Part shown: positions 44,599-53,444 of the stretch, piece by piece
Position numbering within the stretch: position 1 is the first letter of the stretch
Layout of the letters: each line of letters begins with the position of its first letter
NCBI RefSeq assembly: GCF_003217475.1
Contig: NZ_QJSP01000005.1
Location: forward strand, 1 to 64,000
Direction: 5' to 3'
Origin: Williamsia limnetica
GTDB taxonomy: Bacteria; Actinomycetota; Actinomycetes; Mycobacteriales; Mycobacteriaceae
DNA: 64,000 nucleotides
Program-made: the position numbers and the translations under genes
Notes under the pieces: generated by a model
What the model was told of the DNA's origin: nothing
What the model saw: only the letters and a program-made list of their open reading frames with translations
The model's database searches: none

Positions 44599-44763
44599 AT
44601 GATCGACAAGAGCATCTCGCTCGCCGAAGAAATCGATGAGCAACATTTCGATGGCGTCGCTTACGGCGCGTGCACCACGAACACATTCACCCTGTCCGAC
44701 TTCCTCGGAAACGACGGTGGTTGGTGCACGTTGACCAAAGAATCCCAGAACAACTGCCAGTAA
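44599..44763 (+). CDS. Class II lanthipeptide precursor A1 (lacticin 3147 A1-like alpha)
   Basis: 54 residues. A 24-residue acidic leader (with LAEEIDEQHF) ends at a double-glycine-type site GVAYGA, leaving a 30-residue core starting with Cys. The core parallels lacticin 3147 A1, also 30 residues: CTTNTFTLSDF against CSTNTFSLSDY, then GNDGGWCTLTKE against GNNGAWCTLTHE, about 18 of 30 identical. Cysteines lie at core positions 1, 19 and 29. The Cys at 25 of the CTLTxEC lipid II motif is Ser (codon TCC, one base from TGC), so that ring cannot form. Likely the lipid II-binding half of a two-component lantibiotic. Confidence 0.85.
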   Translation: MIDKSISLAEEIDEQHFDGVAYGACTTNTFTLSDFLGNDGGWCTLTKESQNNCQ

Positions 44764-44796
44764 GTGGCGTTCGAACATCACGGAGAGGTGTGAAAC

Positions 44797-44964
44797 ATGG
44801 CAGTAGACAAGGCCGGGCGGTACGACGAGTCCGAATTGATCGCACTGAACGAGACCGAAGCGGCGGGTGGCACTCATCCGACGACCATCAGCCTCGCATC
44901 TGCACTGTCCGTCGCGCTGTGCCCCACGTTCAAGTGCACCGGCGTCGACGGTGGCTGCGGCTAG
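44797..44964 (+). CDS. Class II lanthipeptide precursor A2 (beta-like)
   Basis: 55 residues behind GGAGAGG. The 25-residue leader contains ESELIAL and ends in AAGG. The 30-residue core has a hydroxyl-rich, hydrophobic first half (THPTTISLASALSVAL) and a cysteine-bearing tail with CPTFKCTG and a final GGC, resembling lacticin 3147 A2, whose tail reads CPTTKCTRAC. Three core cysteines (17, 22, 29) can form rings with upstream Ser/Thr. Likely the beta, pore-forming half of the pair. The frame is too short for many gene finders. Confidence 0.85.
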   Translation: MAVDKAGRYDESELIALNETEAAGGTHPTTISLASALSVALCPTFKCTGVDGGCG

Positions 44965-44979
44965 CACAAGGAGAAGAAC

Positions 44980-45123
44980 ATGATTTGCAACAACATCGAG
45001 AAGGCGCAGGAAGCCGATCTCATCGCTCTGGCGGATGAGCAGGAGTCCGACGCCCATGCCGGCACGATCAGCATGACCAGTCTGGTCGAGACCATCTTGA
45101 TATCGATCGTCACCGCGGCCTGA
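44980..45123 (+). CDS. Beta-like precursor A3 without core cysteine
   Basis: 47 residues behind AAGGAG. The leader of 28 residues (NIEKAQEADLIALADE) ends in HAG; its only Cys is at residue 3, inside the leader. The 19-residue core TISMTSLVETILISIVTAA has seven Ser/Thr and no Cys, so no lanthionine can form. It resembles the first half of the beta core (TISLASALS). The LIALAD leader motif is shared with A2 and A4, implying the same LanM handles it. Dehydration, perhaps followed by reduction, is the expected modification. Confidence 0.75.
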   Translation: MICNNIEKAQEADLIALADEQESDAHAGTISMTSLVETILISIVTAA

Positions 45124-45157
45124 CCACAAGAGTCAATCACCAGTAAGGAGCTCGACA

Positions 45158-45310
45158 ATGCCCTACAGCAATATCGAAAGAGTAGACGAAGCAGAGCTGA
45201 TCGCCCTGGCCGACGACCGGGATTCCGATACCTACGGTGGAACTCTCACTGTCACCAGCCTGCCGGGAACAACCATCATTCCCGTCTCGATCATCGTGAC
45301 CAAGGCCTGA
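45158..45310 (+). CDS. Beta-like precursor A4 without cysteine
   Basis: 50 residues behind TAAGGAG. The leader of 28 residues (NIERVDEAELIALADD) ends in the double glycine TYGG and closely parallels A3. The 22-residue core starts TLTVTSLPGTTIIPVSI and has eight Ser/Thr and no Cys anywhere. Ser/Thr at core positions 1, 3, 5, 6 and 10 align with A3. A recent duplication of a beta-type precursor that lost the ring-forming tail is the simplest reading. Confidence 0.75.
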   Translation: MPYSNIERVDEAELIALADDRDSDTYGGTLTVTSLPGTTIIPVSIIVTKA

Positions 45311-45405
45311 CCCTCGGTTGCGTCGGCGCGGGCCGGTGCCTGGACGTGTCATCTGGCTCCGGCCCGCGCCTCACCACTCGAATCCCGTCCACGAAGGAGT
45401 CACCC

Positions 45406-48387
45406 ATGACCGCGGATCTGCAGGTGTATCCCGAACTCACCGCCGAAGAGACCCGAGAACTGCTGGAGCCGCTCGCGCAATTCGACGACCGACTGGACGC
45501 GGCGCTATCGCACGACACATTCCATTCCTTCCCGCCGGTCCTGGTTTCGCCTGCCCCCCAGCACGAATCGCGTCCATTTCAATCCATCGTCCGTGTGTTG
45601 GTCGAGCCCGAACGCGCGGAGACAGAAGAGGCACTGGCCGCCCACGGTCACAGCCCCCGCCAACAGCTCATCGAAGAATGGGCTTCGTCGCTCGAGGCCG
45701 CGCTGTATGAGGTGTACGTGCGGGTGCTCGTCCGTCACCTGTCGACGGTCTCGGCGGCGAATGGTCTCGACGGCGAGACGCCAGAAGAGCGGTACCAGTC
45801 GTACGTCAGCGGCTTCGGCAACTCCGTGCTCGAGGAGCTCCATCGCGACCATCCGATGCTCGAACGTATTCACCGAAGCCATGTGACCACCCGACGCCGT
45901 GCCTTGGTCGAGATGTTGAACCGCGTGCACCGCCACAGGGCTGACCTCGAGGGCCGGCTGTCGATACCTTCCGATGCCGAGATCACCGCGGTCGACCTCG
46001 GTCGCGGTGATACCCATGCCGGGGGCCGAAGCGTCGCGGTCATCACTTTCGACGGCGGGATGAAGGTGGTGTACAAGCCGCGCCCGGTCGACTGTGAGGC
46101 CGGCTATGCCGAATTGGTCGACTGGTGCGCCGAGCGTGGCATCGTCCTGCCTGCTGCCGAGGTCGTCCGCTGCGACGGCTACGGATTCGTCGAGTTCATC
46201 ACCGCCGTCGATGTCGACGACAGCGACCGGAACGCCTTCATGGACGCCTCAGGCCAACTGGCCTGTGTGCTCTACCTCCTCAACGCCCGGGACATGCACC
46301 ACGAGAACGTGATCGCCGATCATCGTGGACCGGTTCCGGTGGACCTCGAGACGCTGATGCATCCTCCCCGTAACCGGAGCGGCGGCATCCCCGAGGTCCC
46401 GCGAAACGCCCACGAGATCCTCAGGACCTCGATCTACGGTGTAGGTCTGCTGCCGCTGGTCCTCGTTCGGGAAGATGCATCGGGCGGTTACGACCAGATC
46501 GACCTGGGATTTCTCGGCGCCGACGAAGAAGGGCGCTCGCCCTTTTCAGCGCTGACCTTCACAAACCCTTTCCGTGACGACATGGCTGTCGTCCTTTCCC
46601 GTCCTGACAAGCAGGGTCTGCGTGCGAGTACCATTCGTGGCCACAGCCGCGCCGATGTACTGCAACTCGCCGACGCGATGGCTGCCGGCTTCAGACGTGC
46701 CTACGAGGCGATTTCGGCTGAGGCGGCCGAGTTCGAAGCCGTCGTCATCCGGACATTCAATCGTGCCAAGGTCCGGTACGTTCACAATCCCACCGCGACC
46801 TACGCCCAATTGCTTCGGACGACAACGTCGCCGGAGGCTCTCGCGTCGCCCGAGCTGTCTGCGCTGTTGCTCAAGCGTCTGGTGATCGCCAACCGGTACT
46901 GCGCTCCGGAGCTGACAGCCACCGAGGTCACGCAGATGGCCAGTCGGGACGTGCCGTATCTGCTGGTCGACGCGACCGGTACCGAGGTGCGGGACGCTGA
47001 GGGCAATCCAGCAGGGGCGACTGTTCCAGCGTCGCCTCTCGGGACGGTTGTCGACAAGATCCGCGGTCTCGGTGACTCGGACCTCGCGCAACAGATCGAC
47101 CTCATCTACGCGGCCTTCACGGCACGCTTTCCGGACAACCACCTGGAAGCAGACTCGCCCGCTTCGATGCCCACCCTGCGACGCGACGAGGGTCTGCCAG
47201 GTTTGGCCCGGCGCCTCGGCGATCAGTTCACCGAGTCCATGCTTTCTGACCTTTTCGGGCATCTGCCGACGACCTGGCTCAGCCCGCTGGCGTCGATGCA
47301 AACCCGGCGTGCCTGGCCACCGGGTGTCCTCGGATACGACCTCTACAGCGGTCGGATGGGTCCTGCGCTGGCGCTCGCCACCCTCGGGACAGTGCTCGAC
47401 CACAAACGCTTTCATACCGCCGCGGCAAGGGTATTCGATCCCATGGCCGGGATCCTCACCGATCAGAGCTACGAAGACCGGTCGCTCTCGGCCATCGGGG
47501 CGGGCGCGTACACAGGACTGTCGGGATGCCTGTTTGCGCTTGCCGCAGCAGGTGAGGTGGCAGGCCGGGCGGATTGGATCGCCGCCGCCAGGGCGTCGAT
47601 ACCGGAGGTGGTCGCCAGGGCTTCAGCCGGCGCCTCGCTCGGCGCCATCGACGTGATCAGAGGACGCATCGGGATTGCGTCGGCGCTGCGTGCAGTCGCG
47701 GGCGACCACCGCGAATCGTTCGCGATGGTGGACGGCGTGGCCCGCGACGCGGTCGACGAGATCCGGGTGGCAATGCAGGTTCCGCGCGACGAGCGCGATC
47801 AGGTCCTGCGTCAGTCCGGCTTCGCCCATGGCATCGCGGGTCTGGTGTTCCATCTCACGGCCCTCGCGTCCGACGGATTCGGCGGCGGCGATGCGCAACC
47901 TCTCGCGCGGGACCTGTTCGATGAGCTCCCGCAATTCTTCTCACCGGAGCAGGGCAACTGGCGCACCAGCTTCGATGAACCGCACCACTCCACCGGTTGG
48001 TGCCACGGAGTGTCGGGTATGGCGCTCGCGCTCAACGAGTTCGCCGCCTCGGAGGCTGCGGTCGGCAACCGGGCGACCGAGTTCACCGCTCTCGCCATCG
48101 ATACCCTGCAACAGCACGGATTCTCGCGCAATCTGACTCTCTGTCACGGCGATCTCGGTAACTGGGAGGTCGTGCAGCGGGTGGGTTCGGAAGCCCAAAC
48201 GCGCGAGGTTGCGGAACTGCTCACTGCACAGGTCGTCGGGGCAAAGTCCCACGACCGGCACAGTCGACACGCGAACACGGCGAGCCTGATGGTCGGCACC
48301 GCGGGCGTGGCCTATCACCTGGCCAGAAGGCTCGAACCCGATCTGCCCTATTCGCCACTCACCCTGAAGATCGGTGGTGCAGCATGA
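45406..48387 (+). CDS. lanM1: Class II lanthipeptide synthetase LanM (first copy)
   Basis: 993 residues behind GAAGGAG. The N-terminal dehydratase (DUF4135) has VVYKPRP, ARDMHHENVIAD and PVDLETLMHP, the kinase-like residues that phosphorylate and eliminate Ser/Thr. The C-terminal LanC-like cyclase has zinc ligands Cys866 (GWCHG), Cys913 and His914 (LCHGD). It is the bifunctional enzyme that makes (methyl)lanthionine. It starts 95 bp after the last precursor and overlaps lanT by 4 bp. Two LanMs in one cluster is the rule for two-component lantibiotics, one per peptide; which serves which cannot be told here. Confidence 0.95.
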   Translation: MTADLQVYPELTAEETRELLEPLAQFDDRLDAALSHDTFHSFPPVLVSPAPQHESRPFQSIVRVLVEPERAETEEALAAHGHSPRQQLIEEWASSLEAALYEVYVRVLVRHLSTVSAANGLDGETPEERYQSYVSGFGNSVLEELHRDHPMLERIHRSHVTTRRRALVEMLNRVHRHRADLEGRLSIPSDAEITAVDLGRGDTHAGGRSVAVITFDGGMKVVYKPRPVDCEAGYAELVDWCAERGIVLPAAEVVRCDGYGFVEFITAVDVDDSDRNAFMDASGQLACVLYLLNARDMHHENVIADHRGPVPVDLETLMHPPRNRSGGIPEVPRNAHEILRTSIYGVGLLPLVLVREDASGGYDQIDLGFLGADEEGRSPFSALTFTNPFRDDMAVVLSRPDKQGLRASTIRGHSRADVLQLADAMAAGFRRAYEAISAEAAEFEAVVIRTFNRAKVRYVHNPTATYAQLLRTTTSPEALASPELSALLLKRLVIANRYCAPELTATEVTQMASRDVPYLLVDATGTEVRDAEGNPAGATVPASPLGTVVDKIRGLGDSDLAQQIDLIYAAFTARFPDNHLEADSPASMPTLRRDEGLPGLARRLGDQFTESMLSDLFGHLPTTWLSPLASMQTRRAWPPGVLGYDLYSGRMGPALALATLGTVLDHKRFHTAAARVFDPMAGILTDQSYEDRSLSAIGAGAYTGLSGCLFALAAAGEVAGRADWIAAARASIPEVVARASAGASLGAIDVIRGRIGIASALRAVAGDHRESFAMVDGVARDAVDEIRVAMQVPRDERDQVLRQSGFAHGIAGLVFHLTALASDGFGGGDAQPLARDLFDELPQFFSPEQGNWRTSFDEPHHSTGWCHGVSGMALALNEFAASEAAVGNRATEFTALAIDTLQQHGFSRNLTLCHGDLGNWEVVQRVGSEAQTREVAELLTAQVVGAKSHDRHSRHANTASLMVGTAGVAYHLARRLEPDLPYSPLTLKIGGAA

Positions 48388-50570
48388 ACATCGGCATCAC
48401 ACGGCGGCCCCGAGCACAACATGAGCCTGCGCTCCGTCGGGTACCGACGGTCATGCAGCTCTCCCAGACCGAATGCGGACTCGCCAGCTCCATTGCGCTC
48501 CTGTCCTATTACGGCCGCGACGAAGAACTGGCAGAACTACGCAAGGAGTTCGAGGCGGGACGAGATGGTCTCAGCGCGAAACGGATCGGAGATCTGCTCC
48601 GATCCCGCAACATGGATGTCGCCATCTATCGGGTACGCGCAGCCAGAGGCCTGAAGGCGTTTCTCAACCCGGTCATCCTCTACTGGGAGAACTACCACTT
48701 CGTGGTGCTCGAATCGGTCGGCAAACGTCACGCGGTCATCGTGGATCCGGCGGCCGGGCGTCGCAAGGTGACGCTCGACGAACTCGAGAAATCGTTCAGC
48801 GGCGTCGCCATCGACGCCACGCCGGGAGCGGATTTCGAACGTAAACGGATGCCTGTGCTGCACGAATGGCGCAACATCCCGTTGCTGACCCGCGCGGCTG
48901 CGCGCCAGCTCGGTGTCACCGCCATCCTGGCCATCTGCGGTTACGCAGCCACACTTGGTCTTCCGTTCATCACGCAGTGGGCGGTGAACAGCTTTACGAG
49001 CTCTCCGGATTCTTCGCGGCTGTCGACACTGTTGGCCCTGGTTGCCGCAGCGGCCGTCGGATTCTATGCGCTGCAGGTGATTCGTACTCATGTGCTGGCA
49101 CATGCTGTGACACTCATCGGCAGTCACCTCATGTTCGGCACCTTCAGCCGGCTGCTGAGTCTGCCGTACAAGTATTTCTCCACACGATCGCCCGGTGAAC
49201 TGCTCTTTCGTCTCAACAGCGTCAACTCGATACGCGACCTGCTCTCGGCCCGGTTCGTCCAGGGCGCACTGGACATCGGAACTGCGCTCTGCGTACTCGG
49301 CTACATGTTCTGGGTCTCGTGGGAGATCGGTCTCGTCGCCTTGGGTATCTACAGTCTGACCATTGTCGTGCTCGTGACCACGCGCAGGCAGGTGAATGAA
49401 GCGCTCGATTCCGAGATCAGTCAGATGAGCAAGAGCCAGGCAATCCAGCTCGATGCGACGGTGACCATCGAGACCATCAAGATGGGCGGCTACAGCGCGC
49501 AGTTCTTGAATCGCTGGAACGACGAGTACGCCCGGTCGCTGACCGCGATGAAGCGGCGCATGCGCTTGCAGCAGGGGTGGATCTCGGGTCTGGTCTCGAC
49601 CATTCAGCTGGCAGGCCCGCTTGCCATGCTGCTGATCGGTCTGCACATGGTGTCCACCGGCACGATCTCGCTCGGTGCGGCGGTGGCCATCCAGGCGGTG
49701 TCGGGAATGCTGTTCGCCGTCGCCAGCTCGATCTTCGCCGCGTACAACGAGTTCGTCGAGGCATCGCGCTACATGTCGCGCATCCACGACATCACCTCTG
49801 CTGAGCCCGAGTCCGCGGGCGGTGATCTCGACACACTCGACGCGGCGTCCGTTCATGTCGACTCCGTCCGGTTCCGCTTCGACAAGCATTCGGCGAACGT
49901 GCTGGACGGCGTGGATCTCGACATCCCGGCCGGAGCCAAGGTCTCGTTGGTCGGGGCGTCTGGTTCGGGCAAGAGCACTCTGGGACGGATCATCTGCGGT
50001 CTCTACCAACCCACCAGCGGCACAATCCGATTCGGCGGGCACGATAGTCGGGACTACTCAACCGACGCACTCCGCAGCGAGATCGGATATGTCTCCCAAG
50101 AAGTGCACCTGCACAACCGCACCGTGGTGGACAACCTCAAAGCAGGAGCGACGATGGACGACGACGAGGTCATCGCATTCGCCAGGAGCCTCGGCATCAT
50201 CGACTTCGTCGATGCACTCCCGATGGGGTACAACACAGTGATCTCGGAGATGGGTGCCAACTTCTCCGGCGGTCAACGGCAGCGGCTGGCGCTCGCCCGC
50301 ACGCTTCTGAAGCGGCCGGCGATCTTGGTCCTGGATGAGGCCACGGCAGCGTTGGATTCATTGAACGAGCGGCGCGTGACCGAGATCCTGGAGAACCTGG
50401 GCTGCACCCAGATCATCATCGCCCACCGTCTCTCGACCGTGCGGGGTTCCGATGTCATCTACGTCCTCGACGGCGGCCGAGTGGTCGAGTGTGGCGACCA
50501 CGATGAACTCATCGGCAGCGGGGGGCATTACAGCGAGCTCTATGGCCGGCTCGAACCCGTGACTGCCTGA
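48384..50570 (+). CDS. lanT: LanT peptidase-containing ABC transporter
   Basis: 728 residues. The N-terminal C39 peptidase has the catalytic triad Cys31 (QTECGLASS), His105 (NYHFVVLE) and Asp121 (DPAAGRR); a six-helix membrane domain spans about residues 165-445; the ATPase has GASGSGKSTLG, FSGGQRQRLALARTL and VLDEATAALDS. It should cut after the GG/GA/AG leader ends and export the peptides. Fusion of protease and exporter is standard for class II lanthipeptides. Overlaps lanM1 (ATGA). Confidence 0.95.
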   Translation: MNIGITRRPRAQHEPALRRVPTVMQLSQTECGLASSIALLSYYGRDEELAELRKEFEAGRDGLSAKRIGDLLRSRNMDVAIYRVRAARGLKAFLNPVILYWENYHFVVLESVGKRHAVIVDPAAGRRKVTLDELEKSFSGVAIDATPGADFERKRMPVLHEWRNIPLLTRAAARQLGVTAILAICGYAATLGLPFITQWAVNSFTSSPDSSRLSTLLALVAAAAVGFYALQVIRTHVLAHAVTLIGSHLMFGTFSRLLSLPYKYFSTRSPGELLFRLNSVNSIRDLLSARFVQGALDIGTALCVLGYMFWVSWEIGLVALGIYSLTIVVLVTTRRQVNEALDSEISQMSKSQAIQLDATVTIETIKMGGYSAQFLNRWNDEYARSLTAMKRRMRLQQGWISGLVSTIQLAGPLAMLLIGLHMVSTGTISLGAAVAIQAVSGMLFAVASSIFAAYNEFVEASRYMSRIHDITSAEPESAGGDLDTLDAASVHVDSVRFRFDKHSANVLDGVDLDIPAGAKVSLVGASGSGKSTLGRIICGLYQPTSGTIRFGGHDSRDYSTDALRSEIGYVSQEVHLHNRTVVDNLKAGATMDDDEVIAFARSLGIIDFVDALPMGYNTVISEMGANFSGGQRQRLALARTLLKRPAILVLDEATAALDSLNERRVTEILENLGCTQIIIAHRLSTVRGSDVIYVLDGGRVVECGDHDELIGSGGHYSELYGRLEPVTA

Positions 50571-50639
50571 CGGCTGTCTGCTCAGACAGGCTTTGCGTTC
50601 GGCCTGATCAACCTGTCCGGTACTTTCCGAGAGGACATC

Positions 50640-53444
50640 ATGACTGCAACAGTGTCAGCCAATCCGTTTGCAAACCAGCTTTTTTCACCCTTCTATCGCC
50701 CTGTGATGCAATCGGCCACCGACGCGTTGAACGCCTTGGTGGCATCGCCGGTGATCGCCGACGATTCGCGCGGTGGAGTACGTGAACAGCTTGATGCCGC
50801 ACTTGCCCGGAAGGTCGAGATGGAGAGCTTCCGAGTGCTCATCAGCGACTTCCACGAGCATCGCCGGCGGTGGGGCCTGCCATCTGATGCGGAATCGACC
50901 ACCGCTCTGGACCGGTATTCCGCCCTGTTGACAAGTGAATCTGTTCGCGCCGACATTTTGACCCGGCACCCGGTGCTGGCCAAGAACCTCGAGGTGGTGC
51001 AACGCAACTTCGTCCGGTCTGTCGAAGAACTGATCGACCACTACGCAGCCGACCTGGCGGTCCTTCGAGATGAAGGCTGGATCGGCGGTGAGGACCTGAT
51101 CAGCACCATCGTCGCGACCGGATCGGATTCGCACAACGGCGGGCGCCAAGTCTTCATCGTCACACAGGAATCGGGCGTGAAGATCGTCTACAAACCCCGC
51201 CCCCTCGCGATCGACAGGTTCGTGCGGAGTTTGTTCGAGCGGGTATCCGAGGTGGTGGGCGTATCGCTGGATCGATGTGTCCCCAAAGTTCTCGACCGAG
51301 GTGAGCACGGCTGGCAGGAGTTCATCCAAGCGGATCGCTCGGTGACCACGGAGGAGGCTGAGCGCTACTTCTACCGCTTCGGTGTGACGACAATGGTGCT
51401 CGGTGCCATCGGCACCAGCGACATGCATCACGAGAACGTGGTCGCGTGCGGCGAGTATCCCTGCTTTGTCGACGTGGAGACCGCGCTGCGGCCCGACAAC
51501 GGGGTGCTCGATGACAGTCTCGCGCACTTGCTGGTCAACCGGATGAAGCAGGCACCGACCACGACGATGCTACTGCCGATCCAGATCCCGAACGGGCCGT
51601 TCGACGTGATCCTCGCCGGTATCGGGGTGCCTCGCGAGCAGGTGTCGGAGCGTAAGTCGTTCCAGATGTCGGACCGGGACACCGACGCGGTCTCAGTGTT
51701 TCGTAAGACCTTCACCTACAACCACTCCGACAACCTCGTCCGGATCGGTACAGCAGTCGTGGATCCGCTGGACCATTTCGAGACCATCAGGAGTGGCTAC
51801 CTCGCCTGCTTCGAGGCCATCCGGTCCGGCCGCATCGACATCGACGGGGTCTTCGATCTGTTTCCCGAACTACCGGTGCGCTACCTGGTCCGGGCGACCA
51901 CCGTCTACGCTCAGTTCATCGATGCTGCAACGCATCCGGATTATCTGAGTTCACCGGACGAGTATGGCAGGTTACTGGGCCTCCTCAAGGCCCCGTCGTC
52001 GTACAACGACGCCGGGCAGGAGTTCATAACATCCACAGAGTCGGCGGACATGCACAACAGGGATGTCCCATACTTCAGTGTCGACGCCGATTCGCGACGT
52101 CTCGGAACCCGGTCGGTGGTCGGGCCGGAGGTGTTCGACAGATCTCCGAGGAGCATCACCCGCGACTCGATCACCGCATTGCGTGAGACCTCAGGGCTGG
52201 TGCACGAGTTCGTCCTCGAGGAGAGTCTCAACGAGCTGGTCGGCGAGGGTGTGGCATCTCCTCTGTGGAAGTCCGGAGTCTTCGCATCGACGCTCCGTGC
52301 GGGTCCGACGCCTCAGACGGGGGAGGCTGTTGCCGAGATCGTCTCGGAGTTGGCGCATCGCCATGAGGATCCGGATGGGCCGCAGGTGGGCTGGGTGTAT
52401 GGCGGTGGCGGACCGTCGTCGCCGACGCTGGCCCCTGGGACCCTGATCGCCTTCCACGACGGCGGTGGAATCCCGGTGTTCCTCGATCGGGCGGCAGGTG
52501 CTGGTCTCGCGGCATCGTCGTTTGCGGAAGCGGCGGCGCGGGGTCATCAAAAACTGGCCGAGGAGTATCGAAGCGTCCTTCGCGACAGTCCGGAATCGGT
52601 GTTCTCGGGTGAGGCCGGAGCTCTGTTCGGCGCTGTTCCTCTGATGGACAACATGTTCGATGAGTTGCTCACCACCATCTGGGATCGCTTCGAGGCCGGG
52701 ACAGCAGAAACTGACGTGGCAGGGGGAGTCGCCGGCGTGTTGCTGATGTTGTCCGCACAGCACACGGACCGCCGTGTGCTGCGGGGTCGGGCAGCGGACC
52801 TGGTTGCAGAGGCTCCGCGTCGACTGTGGGCAGCAGAAGGGCATTCCGACAGGGCGTGGTTCGATCTTGCCCACGGCCGACTCGGGACCGCCTGGGCAGC
52901 GGCGCGTGCAGCAGACTCCACCGGAGACGATCGACTGCTCGGCGAGGTCGCGGACTGGATCATTGCTGCGCTCGACACCGACTGTCACTCTGAGGGTGGG
53001 GAATTCAAGGGCAGCAAAGCCTGGTGCGCGGGGTCGGCGGGGGTTGCGCTCGTCGCCGGTGAGGTGTTGACCCGCGCAGGTCGGATCGATGCACTCCCTA
53101 CGGGGCGCATGTCAGGCCTGCTCGATCACATGACGACGATCAAGACTACGAATCCTGCAGATCTCAGTGTATGCCATGGTGGTTCGGGAGTCATCCAGTC
53201 ATTGCTTGCCCTGCAACCCTGGCTGCTCGAGGACGAGCTGTTGGCTCGGGCTGTCGACTATCGCGACCGGCTCTACTCCCACGCTGTCGCACACGGCTAC
53301 TCCACCGGAACAGCTGGTAAGACGTCGACGCTCGGCTACATGCTCGGGTGGGCAGGCATCGGCGACACCGACGTGCTGCTCGGCCGCGCGGTCGCGGGCG
53401 ACAACGATCAGCTCATCCCCGTGGCGCTGAACGGAGTTCGCTGA
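50640..53444 (+). CDS. lanM2: Class II lanthipeptide synthetase LanM (second copy)
   Basis: 934 residues behind GAGAGGA. Dehydratase motifs KIVYKPRPLA, TSDMHHENVV and CFVDVETALRP are intact. Cyclase zinc ligands are Cys796 (AWCAG), Cys845 and His846 (VCHGG). It is clearly diverged from the first LanM, so it is not a recent duplicate but a partner with different leader specificity, as in lacticin 3147 (M1/M2) and haloduracin. Its stop overlaps the next start (TGATG). Confidence 0.95.
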   Translation: MTATVSANPFANQLFSPFYRPVMQSATDALNALVASPVIADDSRGGVREQLDAALARKVEMESFRVLISDFHEHRRRWGLPSDAESTTALDRYSALLTSESVRADILTRHPVLAKNLEVVQRNFVRSVEELIDHYAADLAVLRDEGWIGGEDLISTIVATGSDSHNGGRQVFIVTQESGVKIVYKPRPLAIDRFVRSLFERVSEVVGVSLDRCVPKVLDRGEHGWQEFIQADRSVTTEEAERYFYRFGVTTMVLGAIGTSDMHHENVVACGEYPCFVDVETALRPDNGVLDDSLAHLLVNRMKQAPTTTMLLPIQIPNGPFDVILAGIGVPREQVSERKSFQMSDRDTDAVSVFRKTFTYNHSDNLVRIGTAVVDPLDHFETIRSGYLACFEAIRSGRIDIDGVFDLFPELPVRYLVRATTVYAQFIDAATHPDYLSSPDEYGRLLGLLKAPSSYNDAGQEFITSTESADMHNRDVPYFSVDADSRRLGTRSVVGPEVFDRSPRSITRDSITALRETSGLVHEFVLEESLNELVGEGVASPLWKSGVFASTLRAGPTPQTGEAVAEIVSELAHRHEDPDGPQVGWVYGGGGPSSPTLAPGTLIAFHDGGGIPVFLDRAAGAGLAASSFAEAAARGHQKLAEEYRSVLRDSPESVFSGEAGALFGAVPLMDNMFDELLTTIWDRFEAGTAETDVAGGVAGVLLMLSAQHTDRRVLRGRAADLVAEAPRRLWAAEGHSDRAWFDLAHGRLGTAWAAARAADSTGDDRLLGEVADWIIAALDTDCHSEGGEFKGSKAWCAGSAGVALVAGEVLTRAGRIDALPTGRMSGLLDHMTTIKTTNPADLSVCHGGSGVIQSLLALQPWLLEDELLARAVDYRDRLYSHAVAHGYSTGTAGKTSTLGYMLGWAGIGDTDVLLGRAVAGDNDQLIPVALNGVR

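Noticed and set aside
48537-50042. 501-codon leftward open frame within lanT
   Set aside because: It is exactly antisense to a complete LanT with all catalytic motifs; its product is Arg/His/Asp-rich with no family pattern. High-GC DNA often yields such long antisense frames.
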